Position numbers and translations under genes: made by a program. From Sanderia malayensis (Eukaryota > Cnidaria > Scyphozoa > Semaeostomeae > Pelagiidae), in contig RQOL01000466.1 of the NCBI GenBank assembly GCA_013076295.1, forward strand, positions 2,418,001 through 2,482,000: a DNA stretch of 64,000 nucleotides, given 5' to 3'. The notes beneath the pieces were generated by a model, which saw only the letters and a program-made list of their open reading frames with translations, was not told the origin of the DNA and ran no database searches. The number at the start of each line of letters is the position of its first letter. The first letter of the stretch is position 1. Positions 58,170 through 64,000 of the stretch are shown piece by piece.

Positions 58170-58841
58170 AATGGTTGCTGATCGAATGTTCATCAATAGC
58201 GAGGCATGAGAAACTGATGGTTTCATATTTTAATATGAAAATATATTATAGGTCAGATAGAAATATGATGTTTCTACTTATACAATATATTATATCATCT
58301 GTCAAATAGTAACTATATTTGTTTGTAGGCTTTATTGCAAATAGTAATTTTGTCGTGCAAAGCGAATAAATCTTGTAATTTCAGCAACACTGCATCTTGT
58401 TCTAAATGTCAATATGCCATTTGATTATTTAAAATGTATTCGTTTCGTATTCTTTGAAATATGAAAAAGATTATATAGCCTATCAAGACGATAGACAGTT
58501 TGCAAAAATGATTTGTCCTTTCTTGCCTATGAATACCAGTGCCTCGAGCCGTCAGCTATTTGATAATTTTTGCTCGGATGAGCAAAATGGAACATAAATT
58601 TATTATGGTTCGCGATCAGAAAGGAGGTCCAAAATGAGGGCACAAATGTACTAATGACGTCATAAGATGGATTAGGGAGAAAGACATGTGACCAATCGGG
58701 AAAGCAAGCGACGAAGTTGAATTGAATTGGCCTAGTTGCGTTGTTTTGAAATGCCACGAGAAACATTCAATGTAAGTTATATTTAATCATTATTTGCTTT
58801 GCTATTTGTTATATTCTCTATTTAGCTTCGGTGACTTTCCG
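58170..58841. other. Upstream region and 5' leader of ANKRD54
   Basis: Contains the full CRE at 58655-58662. A 5' leader exon ends at 58771 (AAT|GTAAGT), followed by a 54-bp intron and an acceptor at 58825. The leader holds a 9-codon upstream reading frame starting at 58751. Confidence 0.5.
58655..58662. promoter_or_regulatory. Full palindromic CRE upstream of ANKRD54
   Basis: TGACGTCA, the CREB/ATF consensus, about 190 bp upstream of the ATG and about 110 bp before the leader donor, a normal promoter position. Confidence 0.5.
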
Positions 58842-59910
58842 ATGAACGAAGAGAAGAATAATCTGGAGGACGACCACGCTATTAACCCAGCAATGAGAGT
58901 CGTAGCTCCTGTTCCATCACTTTCGAGGCCAGTGCTATCTGCAAGTGCAACACCTTTTGACATTGGCCTGTCCCTGCCAATGTCATCGTCACCAGACCCA
59001 ATAGAGAGGGAATGCACAATGATGCGACAGCCTGCAAACATAAATATCGTTATAACACCGTGTGATAATACGATCGAAAACCCTTACGAGCACAGCAGCT
59101 TATCAGGAAAAATACACAAGCCCAGGAGTAGAAGATGGGGAAAGAAAAAAGGACATTGCATGTCAGCAAATTGGCTTTCCTCTCATGCAAATGAAAGACG
59201 ATTAAGAAGCGCAGCAGCGAGTAAAGATGTTGGAGAAGTGAGAAAATTGATAGAAAAAGATTTAGATTTGAACCTTGATGCTGCAGATGACAAGCAGCGA
59301 ACTGCACTGCACTTGAGTGTTGCAAATGGTTGTCAAAAAATTGTCAAATTGCTACTAGAAAATGGGGCACAACCCAATGTAAAAGACATCAAAGGGAACT
59401 CACCACTTCATTTGGCTGCATGTTGTGGCAAAGTCCCATTAATTACCCTTCTTCTGTCACACGGAGCAAACATGTCTGCTGTTGATTTCAATGGAAAAAC
59501 ACCATTGCATCTTGCACTAGCAAGATTAAAGTTGTTGAAGAAAAATCCAGAAAGAGCCTTTGATTGCAATGTGTTGAAAGTAAAATCTGACGTAAAAGAT
59601 ATTGCTGAACTTTTGAGAGAGTATCTGGCCAGAGAAGGGACGAACCAAGAGCAGTCAGAAATTAATATTTTAAATGACAAGTTACAAAGTGTCGCCTCTA
59701 ACCAAGAGGTAATATTGTTCCTCTGTGTAATGTTGTGATCATTTATCACATTGTTTCATCTCTTTATATACTTGGAAAATCCATTTTAGTTGATATATCA
59801 CACTTGCTATCTTTTTTCAGCTTGACGAGGTTGGAGATCTGCTGTTCAATTTCACACAAATGGCTATAAGTATTGCAGACAGCAATAACAGAAGTTCATC
59901 ACATGCTTAA
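58842..59910 (+). CDS. ANKRD54: ANKRD54-like ankyrin-repeat protein
   Basis: Two coding exons, 58842-59708 and 59821-59910 (phase 0), giving 318 residues (human ANKRD54 is 300). The N-terminal 110 residues are low complexity and end in a basic RSRRWGKKKG, a possible nuclear signal. Then come three clear ankyrin repeats: DDKQRTALHLSVANGCQKIV, IKGNSPLHLAACCGKVPLIT and FNGKTPLHLALARLKLL, preceded by a degenerate one (RRLRSAAASKDVGEVRKLIE). The region after, VKDIAELLREYLAREG, and the last exon, LDEVGDLLFNFTQMA, match the characteristic ANKRD54 C-terminus. In vertebrates the protein shuttles between nucleus and cytoplasm and binds LYN/BTK-type kinases. The upstream part of the open frame before 58842 crosses the leader intron and is not coding. 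Confidence 0.88.
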
Positions 59911-60639
59911 GTGCAAAGAATGGAAATGCTAATGTTTTGGCTCTTTGTTTTTATTTCATCAGAATAAATGTAAGTTTGTAATAAAAAATTTAAGCATTAA
60001 TGTTGCAGTCTTCTGTAAGTCCAATTCAGAAGTCTAATTCTATGATGCAATATATTTTCATTTATCAAGAGATTATTCAACTTTATGTGAATATTTAAGA
60101 TTTTGCAAAGTAAAACACAATTTGAAGATTTTTTTAAGTAGCAGTTGATATCGAATGCAGATATTTACAAGGTTTAATTTTCCACATCTTAAAATACTTT
60201 AAAGGCGTAAATGCTACATAAGCTGTTGCATGAAAAAGTAAATACTAAGATGAATCAATTAGACAAACTTGAGCATTGTTTTACTTATGTTCACTAACGC
60301 TAGGATATTACATGTATATGCATGAAGAAAGAATGACTTGTATCATGAAGTGTGGGACCATCAACTAATCATATCAATAGGAGTGAAGCAGCTAAAGCTA
60401 GCTCCCCAAATTTCATCATATTCATGTTATCAGATATAACTTTCAGGTAAAGTGTCTGATACCTAATGTCTTATTATACACAAAAGAACATCTCTCAAAA
60501 TATAACAAAGCATAAAATCAAGTTAAATGAGTACATACAAAGCAATTTAGAATGTTAGAAGCATAACTATATGCATGATAAGTAAATGTCTACCTTGCAA
60601 ACTCTCCCAAGCTTTAAAATACATTAATAATACCTCTTG
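59911..60639. other. Convergent 3' regions of ANKRD54 and CREB
   Basis: AATAAA-type signals for ANKRD54 occur near 59964. The rest is AT-rich, with no gene. Confidence 0.45.
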
Positions 60640-62191
60640 TTATTCTGTCTTATTGCAGTAAAGGTCCTTCAACGCCTTCAGCTCGTCAATAAGCTGCTTA
60701 TTTTGATTCTCTAACACAGCAACTCTATTCTCAAGACACTTGACATATTCTTTCTTCTTCCTTCTGCATTCTTTTGCTGCCTCTCTAGAAATAAAGCCAC
60801 ACCACTCTTTAGATAATATAATTATTTTCAGTGTTGTTGGCAAACAGCATTTGCTAGTCTTATGGTTTTGGCTGCAGCATTGCGTGGTATAATGACTTAA
60901 AGAACATTAGATATGTCACATTACATGGACAACGTGTTGATGAGAACATGACAACTAAATAAGAGTCTTGTTATATCGGCGACAAAGATGCTCTCCATTG
61001 TTTCGCTTGACTTACCTATTCTTGAGTAACCTGAGCTCTCTTTTCCGTGCAGCCTCCTCGGCTAATGATGTGTGTTGCGGAGATGTCTGAGCACTGCCTG
61101 GCGAATTCATTACCATACCTTGTGGTAGTTGTCCCCTGATAGTGTATGCCTGGTACAAATAACAAATAATATATCAAAATTGCTGCGTAGATGTTAAATC
61201 TGTTCATGATCTTTATAACATGGTCTGCCCGCTGTGACCGAAGTGTGGAAAATCATATACCACTTACTTGTCCGTTAAATTGCACAACTGTTGCCTGTTG
61301 ACCCTGGCCGTTACTTGCAGGGATTTGGATTGCTTGGATACCAGACATATGGATTCCATCATTGGAAGCGGCTTGTCCTGCTACTCCTGTTATTTCGTTT
61401 CCCTCGCTGTCTTGATTATTTTCAGCAGATTCATTTGAAGGAGGATTGTTTTCATCATAAGACTCCACCTTTACAGGACCATCACTTGACAGATCATTTA
61501 GAATTTTCCTAAAATATCAAGGACAAGTCATTTGCAACAATACCTTTCATACTCTCTTTGGCAACTTTCCAGTTACCAAAGAGGCTGTATGGAGAAATAG
61601 AGCAGGAAAATGCAGACACTCAAAATATGAAGGGACTGTGTGTATATATATTTCACTGTTAATAATAAAAATCTTGTAAGCTATGAAAAAATTTATATTT
61701 GTCGTTTTGCGCCAATCGCATGGTTGGCAATATATTTTTGCGGGACAACATGTTAAATACGTCATATGAGACCCAAGGTAACACACATGGACGCATTCCA
61801 ATACCGTTGCATTGCATTGCACGATTTGCAGACACGAACGCTGCGCTTAAAGCTTCATTGATAAGATATTATAAATATCTTTTGCTCGTTTATACCTATA
61901 AGACGGCCGTCGAGATAGGATATCTCTTCGTTTCTTTGCTTCTTCGTCTAATAAACCATCAGCCGGTGGACAATTTTGATCCGTGCTGTCATGCATGTTT
62001 TGTAATTGTTGTTGAAGCTGGTTGCCGTGGGCCGTCTGGATAACGGAATGTTGTTGGCCTTGCTGAATAACTGTGGACTGGTTTGAAGACGATGAATCGA
62101 TGATAGTTTGGGTATTTGAAGGCTGCTTCGATGATGAAGATGCAGGAATCTGGTTCACCGCAACTGGGACAGACGTTGCCAGATTATCCAT
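60640..62191 (-). CDS. CREB1: CREB-type bZIP transcription factor
   Basis: Four exons on the minus strand: 62191-61896, 61508-61268, 61149-61016 and 60784-60640. The phases close to 271 residues. The Gln/Ser-rich N-terminus leads to the kinase-inducible domain RRDILSRRPSYRKILNDLSS (about residues 89-108), split by intron 1 at SYR. It keeps the PKA site RRPSY, so the serine equivalent to CREB S133 is present. A short Gln/Asn-rich segment follows, then the basic region (KNREAAKECRRKKKEYVK) split by intron 3, and a leucine zipper (LENRVAVLENQNKQLIDELK) ending LKDLYCNKTE. It binds TGACGTCA as a dimer and recruits CBP/p300 when phosphorylated. It has shorter Gln-rich domains than vertebrate CREB1 and could equally be called the CREB1/ATF1/CREM ancestor-type gene. 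The start is the first ATG in frame (62191). Confidence 0.93.
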
Positions 62192-62573
62192 TCCTGAAGA
62201 AATGCAATGACGTAAATATATGGCCTAAGAAGAAGGCTAGCATGCTTTCAGGTAAAACCCAAATTCGATTCGGATATGTAAAAGTAGATATCTATGTTCT
62301 TCAAGTTGCCTCTGTCCACAGCTTATGATCCTATTTTATGCTGTTTAAGTTTCTTTATGAATACCATGCAAATCATCTTCACATTAGTGAGGGACATCTA
62401 CGACTTTACACTAGAAATGTCGCATAACTTTCACGAGTTCATTATTTGAGAGGCTATCCTTTGAGTTTGAGTTGGGAAAACAGCAATTTTTATCAGCTGT
62501 ATAACTGCCAACATTTTGATAAGATAGATGTTATTTTAGAATAAGTAAATGGCATAGAACTTAAGGTAATACA

Positions 62574-62728
62574 TACGTCACTTTTCTACGTCACTAATAA
62601 ACATAAAGCAAGAAAATTGTTGGATTTTTCTTCGTCGTTGCTTCTTGATCAACCATTAGCTACGTCGATTGAAGGTGTCGTCACGCAAAACGTCATGCCC
62701 GTTAAAAACAAAGCGCAATGCATGACGT
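62574..62728. promoter_or_regulatory. Cluster of CRE-like sites upstream of CREB
   Basis: TACGTCA at 62574-62580 and 62587-62593, ACGTCA at 62690-62695 and TGACGT at 62723-62728, with TCGTCAC near 62678. All lie 380-540 bp upstream of the CREB start codon. Four to five half-site matches in 155 bp suggest CREB/ATF autoregulation, as known for mammalian CREB genes. The motif is short, so chance is possible. Confidence 0.4.
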
Positions 62729-64000
62729 TTGAAAATCCAACCAATCAGCGTGAAGAATTTTGATGACATCATTAGTTTTCCATCCTTCTTTTCTCCTTAT
62801 TTGTCTCAAACGTGGGCGAGAAAGAACGAAATTGCCCGAAAACAATATTTCTTTGTGGCATTTCTTTCCAAATCCTTTCTGGGAATTCATTTCTGTTGCT
62901 GTGAAACTTTCGTTTACATTCGAGTCCCGTTATCTTCAACTAGCACGGGAAATGAAAATTTGTTCGACATAGCGGGAGTTCGAGATATCCGAACTAAATT
63001 CATCCAAACAGAGAACGAGGGGAAATGGGAATCTGTTCGATATAGCGAGTATTCTGTATCTGAACTTCTGTAATATTACTTTCTATTACATCCAACTTAT
63101 CATAACATGTCAGCCTATGTTAATCAGAAATGTTTAATTTTATTTTCAGGAAGTTTCTGCTGATATTTGCGAGTAAAAGGTGAAGTCATTGATAAACTTG
63201 TTTACCAAAATTTGTTTACCAAAACATCAGCCCACATTTCCTTGAAAACGCATGCGTATCTGATAGCTTCCCACGTCCAATTAGTCACATAATGTCCTCA
63301 TTGATCTAATTACTGAATTACGCAAATTTGGTAACTCATGCCTGTACTAAATGCCACGGGAAGTTTCGGTATTTTCGGCCTAGTTTGGCATTTCCATTGG
63401 CAAAATCTTGAAACAGGGTGGAGCTTTTGTGGCTGCTCGGTACCTGGCATGTGTTCCCCGGGGAAGATAGGGTTTCGCCGTTTTTTTGGCGAAATTTTAT
63501 CGGAACCGTGCATCTTCCCAAAACTTTTTCTTAGATTTTCACAATAATAATATCACAATCTTGATTTCTTGACTATTTCTTAATTGATTGTCGAAGGCAG
63601 AAGCTAAACATCCCGGAAACGTCTTGACTATTAGGATGCCTCGAAGAATCGAACCCTCGCGGAGGAGGGTTCGATTGTTGTCGCCTTCAACAATAATTTA
63701 TTGATGTCAAATGAAAATGGTACCGCAATAATTATAGGTATCTATAAGAATTGCATGTGGGGTACATTGCAGCACGCATGCGCTTGTATGCTTCTTGTAA
63801 CGTGATAGCAATATGTCATTGTTGGAGAATTCGAAAATTTCTTTGTTTCCTTTTGTTCGACAAGCTGGTGCACGAGGAGTTTGGCATTTCCGGGTATATC
63901 GTGAATACTTGTACCAAATATGGTCAGCTCGTACACCAAATATGGTTAATTGTTGTGCTTCATTGACTGAGGGGGTATGGAGTACACAACATGTGAAGTA
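62729..64000. other. Intergenic, element fragments
   Basis: 62940-63060 contains repeated GTTCGACATAGCGGGAGTTC- and GTTCGATATAGCGAGT-like words typical of DNA-transposon derived repeats. A perfect 12-bp hairpin lies at 63647-63658 / 63665-63676 (AATCGAACCCTC and its complement, 6-nt loop). No gene is supported. Confidence 0.4.

Noticed and set aside
63647..63676. tRNA T-arm or transcription terminator
   Set aside because: The 12-bp hairpin contains GGTTCGATT, but there is no A box or cloverleaf around it.
1..64000. CRISPR array, operons, bacterial or phage genes
   Set aside because: Introns, metazoan protein families and telomere-type repeats throughout. The tandem repeats lack the spacer structure of CRISPR.

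Overview
This is a eukaryotic, AT-rich, intron-rich window that almost certainly comes from a cnidarian. The decisive evidence is five minicollagen mature regions (36670-38197 on the minus strand; 50633-58169 on the plus strand). Each has a C-x3-C-x3-C-x3-C-x3-CC cysteine-rich domain, a polyproline stretch and a very short Gly-X-Y helix, which is the signature of nematocyst (stinging capsule) wall proteins. The class within Cnidaria cannot be fixed from the sequence.

Layout. 1-5.1 kb is repeat-rich: a terminal-inverted-repeat element, a 195-bp tandem duplication, and a satellite that mixes TTAGGG runs with a palindromic TGCGCA spacer and is interrupted by a tRNA-derived SINE. At 5.1-6.1 kb is an intronless opsin-like GPCR without the retinal lysine. 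At 7.1-8.9 kb (minus) is a five-exon MyD88 (death domain plus TIR). At 10.1-11.4 kb is an unrecognised intronless ORF. At 12.0-15.2 kb is a six-exon TGF-beta-family type II receptor kinase. At 17.6-18.4 kb is a large near-palindromic foldback element. At 19.3-25.1 kb (minus) is an eleven-exon DBF4 homologue with a U12-type intron and a huge last exon. At 25.5-27.4 kb (minus) is a secreted Cys-rich protein with a probable GPI tail. At 29.2-33.8 kb (minus) is a 17-exon IMP/IGF2BP-type KH protein. At 34.8-35.9 kb is a second TTAGGG/TGCGCA satellite. At 36.7-38.2 kb (minus) is a multi-CRD minicollagen. At 39.8-41.2 kb (minus) is a secreted Gln/Pro-rich protein with an acidic tail. At 42.0-47.8 kb (minus) is a cluster of SUEL-type lectin domains. 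At 50.6-58.2 kb (plus) is a minicollagen cluster. At 58.8-59.9 kb is ANKRD54. At 60.6-62.2 kb (minus) is CREB. The remainder is intergenic.

The most interesting signal is the 50.6-58.2 kb minicollagen cluster. One signal-peptide exon and one 42-nt propeptide segment are followed by four complete mature regions. The three downstream mature exons have no signal exon of their own, and all begin at the same phase-1 acceptor. The first copy still carries an intact phase-1 donor-like site exactly where the separate minus-strand minicollagen has its propeptide/mature intron. This looks like a locus in which one leader could be spliced to several alternative capsule collagens. The SUEL lectin cluster has the same all-phase-1 architecture and also lacks one leader exon.

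Functionally the window combines stinging-capsule structural genes with secreted proteins (lectins, Cys-rich proteins) and unrelated housekeeping or signalling genes: innate immunity (MyD88), TGF-beta signalling, replication licensing (DBF4), mRNA regulation (IMP) and cAMP-responsive transcription (CREB). Full cAMP response elements lie next to the MyD88 and ANKRD54 starts, and a cluster of CRE-like sites lies upstream of CREB. All gene models were spliced by eye from open frames, GT-AG signals and phase; none has been checked against transcripts.
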